In this document: piece after piece, positions 46,343-56,562 of the stretch | Position numbering within the stretch: position 1 is the first letter of the stretch | How the letters are laid out: every line of letters begins with the position of its first letter | Assembly (NCBI RefSeq): GCF_004342065.1 | Contig: NZ_SLZU01000009.1 | Coordinates: 62,001 to 126,000 of the forward strand | Origin: Primorskyibacter sedentarius | GTDB lineage: Bacteria > Pseudomonadota > Alphaproteobacteria > Rhodobacterales > Rhodobacteraceae | Length of the DNA: 64,000 nt | Direction: 5' to 3' | Program-made: the position numbers and the translations under genes | The notes under the pieces: generated by a model | What the model saw: only the letters and a program-made list of their open reading frames with translations | The model's database searches: none | Told to the model about the DNA's origin: nothing

Positions 46343-47380
46343 ATGGCTGAATTCTTTTCCACCCCGCTGGGGATCCTGCTGATCGTCGCCGCGCAATGCC
46401 TGGCGATGACCGGTTTCGTGATGATTTCGCTGCTGTTCCTCGTCTATGGCGACCGGAAAATCTGGGCGGCCGTGCAGATGCGCCGCGGCCCGAACGTGGT
46501 GGGCACATTCGGTATTCTGCAATCCGTGGCCGACGCATTGAAATACGTGGTCAAAGAGGTTGTCGTCCCCGCTGGCGCCGACAAGACGGTGTTCATCCTC
46601 GCCCCGATGACCAGCTTTGTTCTGGCGATCATCGCCTGGGCGGTCATTCCGTTCAACGATAGCTGGGTGCTGTCGGACATCAATGTCGCCATTCTGTATG
46701 TCTTCGCGGTTTCTTCGCTTGAAGTATACGGCGTGATCATGGGCGGCTGGGCTTCGAACTCCAAATACCCGTTCCTTGGGTCGCTGCGTTCTGCGGCGCA
46801 GATGATTTCCTACGAAGTTTCGCTGGGCCTGATCATCATCGGCATCGTCATTTCCACCGGCTCTCTGAACTTTGGTGACATCGTTCGGGCGCAGGACGGG
46901 GACTTTGGCCTGTTCAACTGGTACTGGATCCCCCATTTCCCGATGGTGTTCCTGTTCTTCATCTCGGCGCTGGCTGAAACCAACCGCCCGCCATTCGACC
47001 TGCCAGAGGCAGAGTCGGAACTGGTTGCGGGCTATCAGGTGGAATATTCCGCGACGCCGTTCCTGCTGTTCATGGCGGGTGAATATATCGCCATCTTCCT
47101 GATGTGCGCGCTGACCTCGCTGCTGTTCTTCGGCGGCTGGCTGTCGCCGATCCCGGGCCTGCCCGACGGCGCGCTGTGGATGGTCGGGAAGATGGCCTTC
47201 TTCTTCTTCCTTTTCGCCATGGTGAAGGCGATCACGCCGCGCTATCGCTACGACCAGCTGATGCGCCTTGGCTGGAAGGTCTTCCTGCCGTTCAGCCTGT
47301 TCTGGGTGGTCTTCGTCTCCTTTGCTGCGAAATTCGGTTGGTTCTGGGGCGTGTTCGCCCGCTGGACGACGGGGGCTTGA
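46343..47380 (+). CDS. nuoH: NADH-quinone oxidoreductase subunit H
   Basis: A 345-residue membrane subunit with eight helices that forms the quinone channel entry. Marks include [34 protein letters not shown], and [21 protein letters not shown] with the acidic quinone-cavity loop. ATG at 46343 gives [14 protein letters not shown]. It lies 7 bases after the lipoprotein stop. Confidence 0.97.
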   Translation: MAEFFSTPLGILLIVAAQCLAMTGFVMISLLFLVYGDRKIWAAVQMRRGPNVVGTFGILQSVADALKYVVKEVVVPAGADKTVFILAPMTSFVLAIIAWAVIPFNDSWVLSDINVAILYVFAVSSLEVYGVIMGGWASNSKYPFLGSLRSAAQMISYEVSLGLIIIGIVISTGSLNFGDIVRAQDGDFGLFNWYWIPHFPMVFLFFISALAETNRPPFDLPEAESELVAGYQVEYSATPFLLFMAGEYIAIFLMCALTSLLFFGGWLSPIPGLPDGALWMVGKMAFFFFLFAMVKAITPRYRYDQLMRLGWKVFLPFSLFWVVFVSFAAKFGWFWGVFARWTTGA

Positions 47381-47381
47381 G

Positions 47382-47432
47382 ATGAACGCGCTGGCAAACC
47401 GATACAACGCTGACCCGGAGGTGGTGCAATGA
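47382..47432 (+). other. 16-codon leader ORF before nuoI
   Basis: ATG follows the nuoH stop directly and the TGA overlaps the nuoI ATG (ATGA). The ORF contains the nuoI ribosome site GGAGGTGG. Most likely a translational-coupling spacer rather than a functional peptide. Confidence 0.35.
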
Positions 47433-47923
47433 CCCAGATCGATTATGGACGGGCCGCGAAATACTTCCTGCTGTTTGACTTTCTCAAGGGCTTTCAGCTG
47501 GGCTTCAAATACTTCTTCGGCCCCAAGGCGACGCTCAACTACCCGCATGAGAAGGGGCCTTTGTCGCCCCGGTTCCGTGGCGAGCATGCGTTGCGCCGCT
47601 ATCCCAACGGCGAAGAGCGCTGCATCGCGTGCAAGCTGTGCGAAGCGGTCTGTCCCGCGCAGGCGATCACCATTGACGCGGAACCGCGCGATGATGGCAG
47701 CCGCCGCACGACGCGGTATGACATCGACATGACGAAATGCATCTATTGTGGTTTCTGCCAGGAGGCGTGCCCGGTGGATGCGATCGTCGAGGGCCCGAAT
47801 TTCGAATTCTCCACCGAAACCCGTGAAGAGCTGTTCTATGACAAGGACAAACTGCTTGCGAATGGCGACCGGTGGGAAGCAGAGATTGCCCGCAACCTCG
47901 AACTGGATGCGCCTTACCGATGA
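47429..47923 (+). CDS. nuoI: NADH-quinone oxidoreductase subunit I
   Basis: A 164-residue ferredoxin-like subunit with two 4Fe-4S motifs: [16 protein letters not shown] and [16 protein letters not shown], carrying electrons to Nuo[18 protein letters not shown] is typical. Coupled to the short leader ORF and, at its end, to the next gene by ATGA. Confidence 0.97.
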   Translation: MTQIDYGRAAKYFLLFDFLKGFQLGFKYFFGPKATLNYPHEKGPLSPRFRGEHALRRYPNGEERCIACKLCEAVCPAQAITIDAEPRDDGSRRTTRYDIDMTKCIYCGFCQEACPVDAIVEGPNFEFSTETREELFYDKDKLLANGDRWEAEIARNLELDAPYR

Positions 47924-48318
47924 GCCTCGAGTCGCCGAACAACGATGCCTATGCGAAAGGCGCAGCCTATGTCGGGGAAACCAACCCCGGCATGGAGGAC
48001 GCTCTGCGCGCGCGTTATGAGCATGTGCTGCCCGGTTTGGCCCGCGATCTTGTCGAGTTGAATGGCCGGACATATACGCGCGGTGTTGTGGACGCGAAGA
48101 CAAGAGAGCTTGCCACGATCGCGGCGTTGACGGCGCAGGGCGGTCAAACGCGCCCGCAATTGAAAATTCATGTGGCGGCCGCCCGCAAGCTGGGTCTGTC
48201 CCGTGAAGAGATTTGCGAGATCATCTATCAGATGTCGCTCTATGGTGGGATGCCCGCGATGTTCAACGCGCTCAACGGGGCGCTGGAAGTATTTCAAGCT
48301 GAAGAGGGTGACACATGA
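47920..48318 (+). CDS. Carboxymuconolactone decarboxylase-fold protein 1 in the nuo operon
   Basis: A 132-residue CMD/AhpD-fold protein. It has [38 protein letters not shown]-like features (short pieces [14 protein letters not shown] and [12 protein letters not shown]) and [18 protein letters not shown]. There is no CxxC, so AhpD-type peroxidase chemistry is unlikely; the gamma-CMD or a structural role fits better. Coupled to nuoI by ATGA and to the next gene by ATGA. Confidence 0.85.
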   Translation: MSLESPNNDAYAKGAAYVGETNPGMEDALRARYEHVLPGLARDLVELNGRTYTRGVVDAKTRELATIAALTAQGGQTRPQLKIHVAAARKLGLSREEICEIIYQMSLYGGMPAMFNALNGALEVFQAEEGDT

Positions 48319-48722
48319 CTGATGCCAAGACCCCCTTTGAGCTGATGATGGCCCAGGCGCAGGAGATGGCGAAAGCCTTCAATCCGGCGATGGAGACGTT
48401 CAACCCGAAGGGATTTGAGAAGCTCTGGCCGACCATGCCCAAGGACAGCATGGAAATGTGGTTCGGGCGCGGTGTCAGCAAGGAAGGCCTGGACGCCAAG
48501 ACCCGCCTTTTGCTGACATTGGCGGGGCTGACCATGCAGGGTGCGCAGGCCGAAACGCCGGTCCGCATGACCGTACGCCACGCCATGGCGGCAGGGGCGA
48601 CCAAGGATGAGATCGCCGAGACCATCGCCCAGATGTCGATGTTCGCCGGCATACCTGCCATGACCCGCGCAATGGATCTTGCGCGCGAGGTGATGGAAGA
48701 CAACGAGGGTGACGAAACATGA
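48315..48722 (+). CDS. Carboxymuconolactone decarboxylase-fold protein 2 in the nuo operon
   Basis: A 135-residue CMD-fold protein, a paralog of the previous one by fold rather than close identity: [39 protein letters not shown] and [14 protein letters not shown]. No CxxC and no Cys at all. A Met-rich N-terminal helix ([12 protein letters not shown]) is extra. It is coupled to nuoJ by ATGA. The pair may form a hetero-oligomer. Confidence 0.85.
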   Translation: MTDAKTPFELMMAQAQEMAKAFNPAMETFNPKGFEKLWPTMPKDSMEMWFGRGVSKEGLDAKTRLLLTLAGLTMQGAQAETPVRMTVRHAMAAGATKDEIAETIAQMSMFAGIPAMTRAMDLAREVMEDNEGDET

Positions 48723-49321
48723 TGGTTTTCGCTTTCTACCTGTTTGCGCTGTGCACGATCGCGGGCGGACTTTTCACTGTCATCAGCCGCAACCCGGTGC
48801 ATTCGGTCCTGTGGTTGATTTTGGCTTTCCTCAGCTCCGCCGGGCTGTTTGTTCTGCTCGGGGCAGAGTTCGTGGCGATGCTTCTGGTGATTGTCTATGT
48901 CGGCGCGGTGGCGGTGCTGTTCCTCTTCGTGGTGATGATGCTGGATGTGGATTTCGCCGAGCTGAAGGCAGAGATGGCACGATATATGCCGCTGGCCTTG
49001 CTGATCGGCGTGATCATCCTGATGCAGCTTGCCATGGCGCTTGGTGCCTGGGAAGCGTCCGAGGCGGCGGAAGGTCTTCGTGCCGCGGTTATTCCGGAAG
49101 GACATCACAACACCGAGGCATTGGGGCTGCTGCTTTATGACCGCTACTTCCTGCTGTTCCAGCTGGCCGGACTGATCCTGCTGGTTGCCATGATCGGGGC
49201 CATCGTGTTGACCCTGCGCCATCGCAAGGACGTCAAGCGGCAGGACATCGTGGCGCAAATTCTGCGCGACCCGGCGAAGGCCATGGAACTGCGGGACGTA
49301 AAACCGGGGCAGGGGCTTTGA
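48719..49321 (+). CDS. nuoJ: NADH-quinone oxidoreductase subunit J
   Basis: A 200-residue membrane subunit with five helices: [41 protein letters not shown] and a C-terminal helix [18 protein letters not shown]. Two ATGs stand side by side at 48719 and 48722. It ends with a polar tail. A 118-base spacer with repeat hairpins separates it from nuoK, unlike the usual overlap. Confidence 0.95.
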   Translation: MMVFAFYLFALCTIAGGLFTVISRNPVHSVLWLILAFLSSAGLFVLLGAEFVAMLLVIVYVGAVAVLFLFVVMMLDVDFAELKAEMARYMPLALLIGVIILMQLAMALGAWEASEAAEGLRAAVIPEGHHNTEALGLLLYDRYFLLFQLAGLILLVAMIGAIVLTLRHRKDVKRQDIVAQILRDPAKAMELRDVKPGQGL

Positions 49322-49328
49322 TCCTGCC

Positions 49329-49398
49329 GTCCCGGCCCTGTTCCGGGACCTCCGCCACAGGGCGGCAAAGAAAAAAGGCCCCGGATCAAGTCCGGGGC
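49329..49398. repeat. Triple-hairpin dispersed repeat in the nuoJ-nuoK spacer
   Basis: Three hairpins in a row: GTCCCGG/CCGGGAC (49329-49349), CCGCC/GGCGG (49352-49365) and GCCCCGGA/TCCGGGGC (49378-49398) with loop TCAAG. The last is the core of an intergenic repeat that I recall from many alphaproteobacterial genomes, where its translations give false PDLIRG or PGLDPG peptides. It has no T-run and sits inside an essential operon, so it must be read through. Confidence 0.7.
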
Positions 49399-49439
49399 GC
49401 GAAACGACCAGAACATCGGGCGAGACCCGGAGGGACGAC

Positions 49440-49745
49440 ATGATCGGACTTGAACATTACCTGACGGTCGCAGCGACGCTGTTCGTCATCGGCATCTTCG
49501 GGCTTTTCCTGAACCGGAAGAACGTGATTATCCTGCTGATGAGCATCGAATTGATGCTCTTGTCAGTGAACATCAACCTTGTCGCCTTTTCGTCCTTTTT
49601 GGGTGATCTGGTCGGGCAGGTCTTCACGCTCTTCGTCCTGACCGTCGCTGCGGCCGAGGCGGCCATCGGCCTTGCCATCCTCGTCTGCTTTTTCCGGAAC
49701 CGCGGCACCATCGCCGTGGAAGACGTCAACGTCATGAAAGGCTGA
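49440..49745 (+). CDS. nuoK: NADH-quinone oxidoreductase subunit K
   Basis: A 101-residue, three-helix, antiporter-like MrpC-type subunit of the membrane arm. [16 protein letters not shown] carries the conserved Glu of helix 2, and [19 protein letters not shown] the Glu of helix 3. GGAGGGACGAC precedes the ATG. It lies 5 bases before nuoL. Confidence 0.97.
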   Translation: MIGLEHYLTVAATLFVIGIFGLFLNRKNVIILLMSIELMLLSVNINLVAFSSFLGDLVGQVFTLFVLTVAAAEAAIGLAILVCFFRNRGTIAVEDVNVMKG

Positions 49746-49750
49746 CCGAC

Positions 49751-51922
49751 ATGGAAACGATCATCCTCTTCGCGCCCCTTGTCGGTGCCATCATCGCGGG
49801 TTTCGGCTGGCGTCTGATCGGCGAGCGCGGTGCCATGTGGGTCACCACCGGTCTGCTTTTCGTCGCCTGTTTCTTCTCGTGGATCGTCTTCCTGAACCAC
49901 GGTCCTGAGACACAGCACATCCAGATCCTGCGCTGGATCGAGTCCGGCTCGCTGTCGACAGACTGGTCGATCCGGCTGGACCGCCTGACATCGATCATGC
50001 TGATCGTTGTAACGACCGTGTCCTCGCTGGTCCATCTTTACAGCTTTGGCTACATGGATCACGACCCGCAGTGGAAAGAGGGCGAGGTCTACAAGCCGCG
50101 CTTCTTTGCTTACCTGTCCTTCTTTACCTTCGCGATGCTGGCGCTTGTCACGTCCGACAACCTCGTCCAGATGTTCTTTGGTTGGGAAGGTGTGGGCGTT
50201 GCCTCCTACCTGTTGATCGGTTTCTACTATCGCAAGCCAAGCGCGAATGCCGCCGCGATCAAGGCCTTCGTCGTTAACCGGGTGGGGGACTTCGGTTTCG
50301 CGCTGGGGATTTTCGGGCTGTTTTACCTGACGGACTCGATCAAGTTTGACGACGTGTTCGCCGCCTCTGCCGGGCTGGCCGATATTCAGATCAGCTTTCT
50401 GTGGACCGAATGGAACGCGGCCAACCTGATTGCATTCCTGCTGTTCATCGGTGCGATGGGTAAATCGGCGCAACTGTTCCTGCACACCTGGCTTCCGGAC
50501 GCGATGGAGGGCCCGACACCGGTTTCGGCGCTGATCCACGCGGCCACCATGGTTACCGCTGGCGTCTTCCTTGTCTGCCGCATGTCGCCGCTGATGGAAT
50601 ACGCGCCCGAGGCGATGACCTTTGTCACCTTCATGGGCGCATCAACGGCCTTTGTCGCAGCAACGATCGGTCTGGTGCAGAATGACATCAAGCGCGTGAT
50701 CGCCTATTCGACCATGTCCCAGCTTGGCTACATGTTCGTGGCGGCAGGTGTGGGCGTCTATTCGGTGGCGATGTTCCACCTGCTGACACATGCCTTCTTC
50801 AAGGCGATGCTCTTTCTTGGTGCCGGTTCTGTCATCCATGCAATGCATCACGAACAGGACATGCGGAACTACGGCAATCTTCGCAAGAAGATCCCCTATA
50901 CGTTCTGGGCGATGATGATCGGTACGCTGGCAATCACCGGCGTCGGCATTCCGCTGACCCATATCGGTTTCGCCGGTTTCCTGTCCAAGGATGCGGTGAT
51001 CGAGAGCGCCTGGGCCGGTACGCAAGGCGGATATGGCTTCTGGATGCTGGTTGTCGCGGCGCTGTTCACCAGCTTCTACAGCTGGCGCCTGATGTTCCTG
51101 ACATTCTACGGCAAGGCGCGCGGCGACCGTCACACGCATGAACATGCGCATGAATCGCCCAAGGTCATGCTGATCCCGCTTGGTGTGCTGGCGGTTGGTT
51201 CGGTTCTGGCCGGGATGATCTGGTATAACAGCTTCTTCGGGGACCATAACTCGGTAAACCGTTTCTTCGGTGTGCCGGCTCATGCCGAAGCTGCAGAGGG
51301 CCACGGCGAAGATGATCACGCAGGCTCCGCTGCGACCGAAGACCATGCCGCCGGCGAACACGCCGCTGACGATGCCGGTCACGGTGAGGCGGCGACAGAA
51401 CATGCCGCAGCCGATACCGATCATGCGGCAGCAGATGCCGGGCACGCCCCGGTCGCAGTCGGGATGGCACCGCAGGGCGCAATTTTTACCGGTCCGGACA
51501 ACCATGTCATGGACGATGCGCATCACGCGCCGGTCTGGGTGAAGGTCAGCCCCTTCATCGCCATGCTGGTCGGTTTCGCGGTGGCCTTCTGGTTCTACAT
51601 CGTGAACCCCGAAATGCCGCGCAAATTGGCAGAGCAGCAGCGACCGCTCTACCTCTTCCTGCTCAACAAATGGTATTTTGACGAGCTTTACGACGCCATC
51701 TTCATTCGCCCTGCCAAGGCGCTTGGCCGCCTGTTGTGGAAACGCGGCGACGGCAAGGTGATCGACGGATCGATCAACGGGATCGCGATGGGCATCGTAC
51801 CATTCTTCACACGGCTCGCGGGCCGCGCGCAGACCGGCTATATCTTTACCTATGCCTTCGCCATGGTGATCGGGGTTGCGATCTTCATCACCTGGATGTC
51901 GCTCAGCGGAGGAGCGCACTGA
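49751..51922 (+). CDS. nuoL: NADH-quinone oxidoreductase subunit L
   Basis: A 723-residue antiporter-like subunit at the tip of the membrane arm, with the MrpA-type helices ([38 protein letters not shown]) and the long lateral helix near the C-terminus. Residues about 510-566 form an unusual loop of His, Ala, Asp, Glu and Gly, with nine histidines, between transmembrane helices. That makes it longer than the usual 610-620. It overlaps nuoM by one base (TGATG). Confidence 0.96.
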   Translation: METIILFAPLVGAIIAGFGWRLIGERGAMWVTTGLLFVACFFSWIVFLNHGPETQHIQILRWIESGSLSTDWSIRLDRLTSIMLIVVTTVSSLVHLYSFGYMDHDPQWKEGEVYKPRFFAYLSFFTFAMLALVTSDNLVQMFFGWEGVGVASYLLIGFYYRKPSANAAAIKAFVVNRVGDFGFALGIFGLFYLTDSIKFDDVFAASAGLADIQISFLWTEWNAANLIAFLLFIGAMGKSAQLFLHTWLPDAMEGPTPVSALIHAATMVTAGVFLVCRMSPLMEYAPEAMTFVTFMGASTAFVAATIGLVQNDIKRVIAYSTMSQLGYMFVAAGVGVYSVAMFHLLTHAFFKAMLFLGAGSVIHAMHHEQDMRNYGNLRKKIPYTFWAMMIGTLAITGVGIPLTHIGFAGFLSKDAVIESAWAGTQGGYGFWMLVVAALFTSFYSWRLMFLTFYGKARGDRHTHEHAHESPKVMLIPLGVLAVGSVLAGMIWYNSFFGDHNSVNRFFGVPAHAEAAEGHGEDDHAGSAATEDHAAGEHAADDAGHGEAATEHAAADTDHAAADAGHAPVAVGMAPQGAIFTGPDNHVMDDAHHAPVWVKVSPFIAMLVGFAVAFWFYIVNPEMPRKLAEQQRPLYLFLLNKWYFDELYDAIFIRPAKALGRLLWKRGDGKVIDGSINGIAMGIVPFFTRLAGRAQTGYIFTYAFAMVIGVAIFITWMSLSGGAH

Positions 51923-53463
51923 TGGACAACCTGCTTTCGATTGTCACCTTCCTGCCCGCACTGGCAGCGCTGATCCTTGCCGTGTTCCTGCGTGGCGGCG
52001 ATGAGGCGGCGAACCGCAATGCCAAATGGCTGGCTTTGTTCGCGACGGGGGCAACCTTCCTGATCTCGCTGTTCATCCTGGTGCAGTTCGACCCCGCAAA
52101 TACCGGCTTTCAGATGGTGGAAGAGGGTGCCTGGCTGCTGGGCCTGAAGTACAAGATGGGCGTCGACGGGATTTCCGTTCTGTTCGTGCTGCTGACGACC
52201 TTCATGATGCCACTGACCATCGCGGCCAGCTGGAATGTGCAGGTCCGCGTCAAGGAATACATGATCGCCTTCCTGTTGCTGGAAACGCTGATGCTTGGCG
52301 TGTTCATGGCGCTGGATCTGGTCCTGTTCTATGTCTTCTTCGAGGCAGGCCTGATCCCGATGTTCCTGATCATCGGGATCTGGGGTGGCAAGGAACGCAT
52401 CTACGCGAGCTTCAAGTTCTTCCTGTATACTTTCCTCGGCTCTGTGCTGATGCTGGTTGCCATGGTGGCAATGTTCTCTGAGGCGGGAACGACCGACATC
52501 CCGACATTGATGACGCATCAATTCTCGTCGGGGAGCTTTTCGATCCTTGGCATCCATGTCGTTGGTGGCATGCAAACGCTGATGTTCCTGGCCTTCTTTG
52601 CCAGCTTCGCGGTGAAAATGCCGATGTGGCCGGTTCATACCTGGCTGCCGGATGCGCACGTGCAGGCTCCGACGGCCGGGTCTGTCGTGCTGGCGGCGAT
52701 CCTGCTGAAAATGGGCGGCTACGGCTTCCTGCGGTTCAGCCTGCCGATGTTCCCGGTAGGCGCCGATGTGCTGACCCCGCTGATCCTGTGGATGAGCGCG
52801 ATTGCCATCGTCTACACCAGCCTTGTTGCGCTGGTGCAGGAAGACATGAAAAAGCTGATCGCCTATTCGTCGGTCGCCCATATGGGCTATGTGACGATGG
52901 GCATCTTTGCCGCGAACCAACAGGGCGTGGACGGTGCGATCTTCCAGATGCTCAGCCACGGCTTCATCTCTGGTGCGCTCTTTCTGTGTGTCGGCGTGAT
53001 CTATGACCGGATGCACACCCGCGATATCGACGCCTATGGCGGGCTGGTGAACCGGATGCCGTCCTATGCGCTGATCTTCATGTTCTTCACGATGGCCAAT
53101 GTGGGCCTGCCGGGCACATCCGGCTTTGTCGGCGAATTCCTGACACTGATGGGCATCTTCCAGGTGAATACCTGGGTGGCCGCGGTCGCAACGGCAGGGG
53201 TGATCCTGTCGGCATCCTACGCGCTGTGGCTTTATCGCCGCGTGGTCCTTGGGGATCTCATCAAGGAAAGCCTGAAGTCGATCACCGACATGACCCGCCG
53301 CGAAAAGTGGATCTTTGCCCCGCTCGTGACCATGACACTTTTGCTGGGCGTCTATCCCAGCCTCGTGACAGATATCATCGGCCCCTCGGTAGAGGCGCTG
53401 GTTTCAAACTACGACACCGCTCTGGCCGCGTCTTCGGACGCTGTCGAAGTGGCGTCGCACTGA
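51922..53463 (+). CDS. nuoM: NADH-quinone oxidoreductase subunit M
   Basis: A 513-residue antiporter-like membrane subunit. [20 protein letters not shown] contains the helix-5 Glu, and [22 protein letters not shown] the conserved Lys-His region; the end is short. ATG at 51922 overlaps the nuoL stop. It starts directly with a membrane helix ([15 protein letters not shown]). Confidence 0.97.
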   Translation: MDNLLSIVTFLPALAALILAVFLRGGDEAANRNAKWLALFATGATFLISLFILVQFDPANTGFQMVEEGAWLLGLKYKMGVDGISVLFVLLTTFMMPLTIAASWNVQVRVKEYMIAFLLLETLMLGVFMALDLVLFYVFFEAGLIPMFLIIGIWGGKERIYASFKFFLYTFLGSVLMLVAMVAMFSEAGTTDIPTLMTHQFSSGSFSILGIHVVGGMQTLMFLAFFASFAVKMPMWPVHTWLPDAHVQAPTAGSVVLAAILLKMGGYGFLRFSLPMFPVGADVLTPLILWMSAIAIVYTSLVALVQEDMKKLIAYSSVAHMGYVTMGIFAANQQGVDGAIFQMLSHGFISGALFLCVGVIYDRMHTRDIDAYGGLVNRMPSYALIFMFFTMANVGLPGTSGFVGEFLTLMGIFQVNTWVAAVATAGVILSASYALWLYRRVVLGDLIKESLKSITDMTRREKWIFAPLVTMTLLLGVYPSLVTDIIGPSVEALVSNYDTALAASSDAVEVASH

Positions 53464-53475
53464 GGGATCTCGGAC

Positions 53476-54918
53476 ATGCTACAGGCTGACCTCACAATCA
53501 TCCTTCCGGAAATCTTGCTGTCCGTCTACGCGATGATCGCGTTGCTGGGGGCGGTCTACACCGGCAAGGATGCGCTGGCCCCCATGCTGACCTGGGTCAC
53601 GGCGGCGGTGTTCACGCTGCTGGCAATCTGGATCGGCATCAGCGGCGAGGGCGCCCAATCGGCGTTTGGCGGGATGTTCATGGATGACGGCTTTGCTCGG
53701 TTCGCCAAGGTGACGCTCTTGCTTTCGGCAGCGGCGGTGCTGGTGATGAGCCAGGAATACCTGTCGCGCCGCGGTCTGCTGCGATTTGAATTCCCTCTGC
53801 TGATCGCCCTCGCGGTTGTCGGCATGATGATGATGGTCTCCGCAGGCGACCTGATGGCGCTTTACATGGGGCTGGAGTTGCAGTCGCTGGCGCTTTACGT
53901 CGTTGCAGCCATCCGCCGCGACAGCGTGAAATCCACAGAGGCCGGGCTGAAATATTTCGTCCTTGGCGCGCTGTCGTCGGGCCTTCTGCTTTACGGTGCG
54001 TCGCTGACCTATGGCTTTGCCGGGACCACGCTGTTCTCGGGCATCGTGCAAACCGCAACCGAGGGCCATGTCTCGCTTGGCCTGCTGTTCGGTCTGGTCC
54101 TGATCGCCTGTGGTCTGGCATTCAAGGTCTCTGCCGTGCCGTTCCACATGTGGACGCCGGATGTCTATGAAGGCTCCCCCACACCTGTGACCGCTTTCTT
54201 CGCCACCGCCCCCAAGGTTGCGGCGATGGGCCTGTTCGCCCGTGTCCTGCATGATGCGTTTGGCGGCGCGGTCGGTGACTGGCAGCAGGTCATTGCCATT
54301 CTGTCGCTTCTGTCGATGTTCCTGGGCGCGATCGCAGCGATCGGGCAGACGAATATCAAACGTCTGATGGCCTATTCCTCGATTGCCCATATGGGTTATG
54401 CGCTGATGGGTCTTGCGGCGGGAACGGCCTTCGGGGTTCAGGCGCTGCTGATCTACATGGCGATCTACGTCACGATGAATGTCGGCACCTTCGCCTTCAT
54501 CCTGTCGATGGAACGCGACGGACAGCCGGTGACGGACATCAAGAGCCTGAACATGTATTCGAAGAAAGAGCCTGCAAAGGCGCTGGCTGTGCTGATCCTG
54601 ATGTTCAGCCTTGCAGGCGTTCCGCCGCTGGTGGGTTTCTTCGGCAAGCTCTACGTGCTGCGCGCGGCCTATGAGGGCGGATTGGCCTGGTTGGCCGTTG
54701 CGGGTGTTGTGGCCTCGGTAATCGGTGCCTTCTATTACCTGCGGATTGTCTTCTACATGTATTTCGGCGAAGAGAGCGACGAGGCGCTGGATGGCGGCAA
54801 GTCTCCGATCCTTTGGGGCTTTCTGATGGCGTCGGCGGCTTTGATGGTGTTGGGGGTCGTGAACCTTTTCGGCATCGAGGGAGCGGCAGCGGCCGCCGCG
54901 GCGACGCTTGTCAACTGA
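53476..54918 (+). CDS. nuoN: NADH-quinone oxidoreductase subunit N
   Basis: A 480-residue antiporter-like membrane subunit, the last nuo gene. [21 protein letters not shown] and [22 protein letters not shown] are the family signatures. It ends in an Ala-rich tail. Starts 12 bases after nuoM. A terminator-like hairpin follows, but birA, coaX and rnj continue on the same strand. Confidence 0.97.
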   Translation: MLQADLTIILPEILLSVYAMIALLGAVYTGKDALAPMLTWVTAAVFTLLAIWIGISGEGAQSAFGGMFMDDGFARFAKVTLLLSAAAVLVMSQEYLSRRGLLRFEFPLLIALAVVGMMMMVSAGDLMALYMGLELQSLALYVVAAIRRDSVKSTEAGLKYFVLGALSSGLLLYGASLTYGFAGTTLFSGIVQTATEGHVSLGLLFGLVLIACGLAFKVSAVPFHMWTPDVYEGSPTPVTAFFATAPKVAAMGLFARVLHDAFGGAVGDWQQVIAILSLLSMFLGAIAAIGQTNIKRLMAYSSIAHMGYALMGLAAGTAFGVQALLIYMAIYVTMNVGTFAFILSMERDGQPVTDIKSLNMYSKKEPAKALAVLILMFSLAGVPPLVGFFGKLYVLRAAYEGGLAWLAVAGVVASVIGAFYYLRIVFYMYFGEESDEALDGGKSPILWGFLMASAALMVLGVVNLFGIEGAAAAAAATLVN

Positions 54919-54946
54919 CCGAACAGATCTTCTGGTTACTGAAGGG

Positions 54947-54978
54947 GGCGCGCCACTGGCGCGTCGCTTTCGTTTTCC
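54947..54978 (+). terminator. Probable terminator after nuoN
   Basis: GGCGCGCC (54947-54954) pairs with GGCGCGTC (54958-54965, two weaker outer pairs) around ACT, followed by GCTTTCGTTTTCC. The T-tract is broken, so read-through to birA may be partial. Confidence 0.5.
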
Positions 54979-55029
54979 GGACCTGCGGCGCCGCGTCTTT
55001 GGGGCGCATGATGCAAAGGGCGCAGTAAC

Positions 55030-55782
55030 GTGACTTTTCCCACCGGATATGGGCGGCGGGTGTTGCCGGAAGTCGACAGCACCAATGCCGAAGCTGCCCG
55101 GATTGCGGCAGAGCTTTCGGGGCCTGAATGGATCTGCGCCCTGCGCCAGACTGCAGGGCGGGGGCGACGGGGCCGTGCATGGGCAGATCAAGAGGGCAAT
55201 CTTGCAGCGACGCTGGTCATGCGGGTGGAGGATGCGCCCGAAGTCACCGCCTTGCGCAGTTTCGTGGCGGCCCTGGCGCTCTTTGATGCATTTGTGACGC
55301 TGACGGGTCGGGCTGATGCGTTCTCATTGAAATGGCCCAATGACGTGCTGTTGAATGGCGGAAAGGTTGCCGGCATTCTTCTCGAAAGCTTTCAGGTCGG
55401 GGGGGTGCGCCATCTGACCATTGGTACCGGCGTGAACCTTCGCAGGGCCCCGGATACCGCGCAGGTCGAAACCCAGGCCTTGCGCCCCGTCAGCCTTGAA
55501 GGCGAGACCGGGCTGGACGTGACGCCCGAGGCGTTCCTTGACGTGCTGGCAGGGGCATATGCCAAGCTGGAGGCGCAGTTCGTCACCCATGGCTTCACCC
55601 CGATCCGGCGGGCGTGGCTGGACCGGGCAGCGCGGCTTGGCGAGGTCGTGACCGCCCGCACGGGAACAACCCAGACAACCGGAACGTTTGACACGGTGGA
55701 CGAGGCTGGCAATCTGGTTCTGATCACGTCGCAGGGCAGGGTGTCCATTCCCGCCGCTGATGTCTTTTTCAAGGAGAGCTAG
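55030..55782 (+). CDS. birA: Biotin-[acetyl-CoA-carboxylase] ligase
   Basis: A 250-residue BirA without the DNA-binding domain (starts VLPEVDSTNAEAARIA). Active-site loop ALRQTAGRGRRGRAWADQ and LKWPNDVLLNGGKVAGILLE are seen. GTG start at 55030. It biotinylates carboxylase subunits, so MccA encoded earlier in this window is a likely substrate. It is followed by coaX after one base. Confidence 0.93.
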   Translation: MTFPTGYGRRVLPEVDSTNAEAARIAAELSGPEWICALRQTAGRGRRGRAWADQEGNLAATLVMRVEDAPEVTALRSFVAALALFDAFVTLTGRADAFSLKWPNDVLLNGGKVAGILLESFQVGGVRHLTIGTGVNLRRAPDTAQVETQALRPVSLEGETGLDVTPEAFLDVLAGAYAKLEAQFVTHGFTPIRRAWLDRAARLGEVVTARTGTTQTTGTFDTVDEAGNLVLITSQGRVSIPAADVFFKES

Positions 55783-55783
55783 G

Positions 55784-56557
55784 ATGCTGCTGGCGATCGA
55801 TTGCGGTAACACCAACACGGTCTTCTCGATCTGGGATGGAAGCGAGTTCGTGGCAACCTGGCGCACCTCTACGGAAACCCAGCGGACGGCAGATCAATAT
55901 TACGTCTGGCTTTCGACGCTGATGGAATTCCAGAAGATCGATGCCGAGATCACCCAGATGATCATCAGCTCTACAGTCCCCCGCGTCGTGTTCAACCTGC
56001 GCGTTCTGGCGGATCGCTATTTCAACACCCGCCCCCTTGTGGTGGGCAAGCCCGAATGTGCGCTGCCTGTGGATGTGCGGGTCGATGCGGGCACGCAAGT
56101 CGGCCCGGACCGGCTGGTCAATACGGTCGCGGGATATGACCTGTTTGGCGGCGACCTGATCGTCGTGGATTTCGGCACGGCCACAACCTTTGACGTGGTC
56201 GAGGATGATGGCGCCTATGTGGGCGGGGTGATCGCGCCCGGCGTGAACCTTTCGCTGATGGCATTGCACCAGGCCGCAGCCGCCCTGCCGCATGTCGACA
56301 TTTCCAAACCGCAACAGGTGGTGGGCACGAATACCGTGGCTTGCATGCAATCGGGCGTTTTCTGGGGCTATGTCGGCCTTGTCCGCGAGATTTGCAGCCG
56401 CATCAAAGAAGAGCGTCAGCGCTCGATGAAGATTATAGCGACCGGCGGGCTGGCGCCGTTATTCCAGCAGACCGACGAGCTGTTCGATGCCGTCGACGAT
56501 ACCCTCACGATGCACGGGCTGACCGTCATTCATAAATTCAATCAACACGAGGACTAA
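55784..56557 (+). CDS. coaX: Type III pantothenate kinase
   Basis: A 257-residue ASKHA-fold kinase: LLAIDCGNTNTVFSIWDG at the start (phosphate 1 motif), VGPDRLVNTVAGYDL, DFGTATTFDVVEDDG, and IATGGLAPLF. It phosphorylates pantothenate in CoA synthesis and is not inhibited by CoA. Start at 55784, directly after the birA stop. rnj follows after 5 bases; birA-coaX-rnj is a common alphaproteobacterial order after nuoN. Confidence 0.94.
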   Translation: MLLAIDCGNTNTVFSIWDGSEFVATWRTSTETQRTADQYYVWLSTLMEFQKIDAEITQMIISSTVPRVVFNLRVLADRYFNTRPLVVGKPECALPVDVRVDAGTQVGPDRLVNTVAGYDLFGGDLIVVDFGTATTFDVVEDDGAYVGGVIAPGVNLSLMALHQAAAALPHVDISKPQQVVGTNTVACMQSGVFWGYVGLVREICSRIKEERQRSMKIIATGGLAPLFQQTDELFDAVDDTLTMHGLTVIHKFNQHED

Positions 56558-56562
56558 CCCTT

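Noticed and set aside
46271-48103. A 610-codon minus-strand frame opposite nuoH and nuoI
   Set aside because: Antisense of verified genes, repetitive charged composition.
49144-49441. Short minus-strand peptides with PDLIRG or PGLDPG near the nuoJ-nuoK spacer
   Set aside because: They are translations of a structured DNA repeat, not genes.
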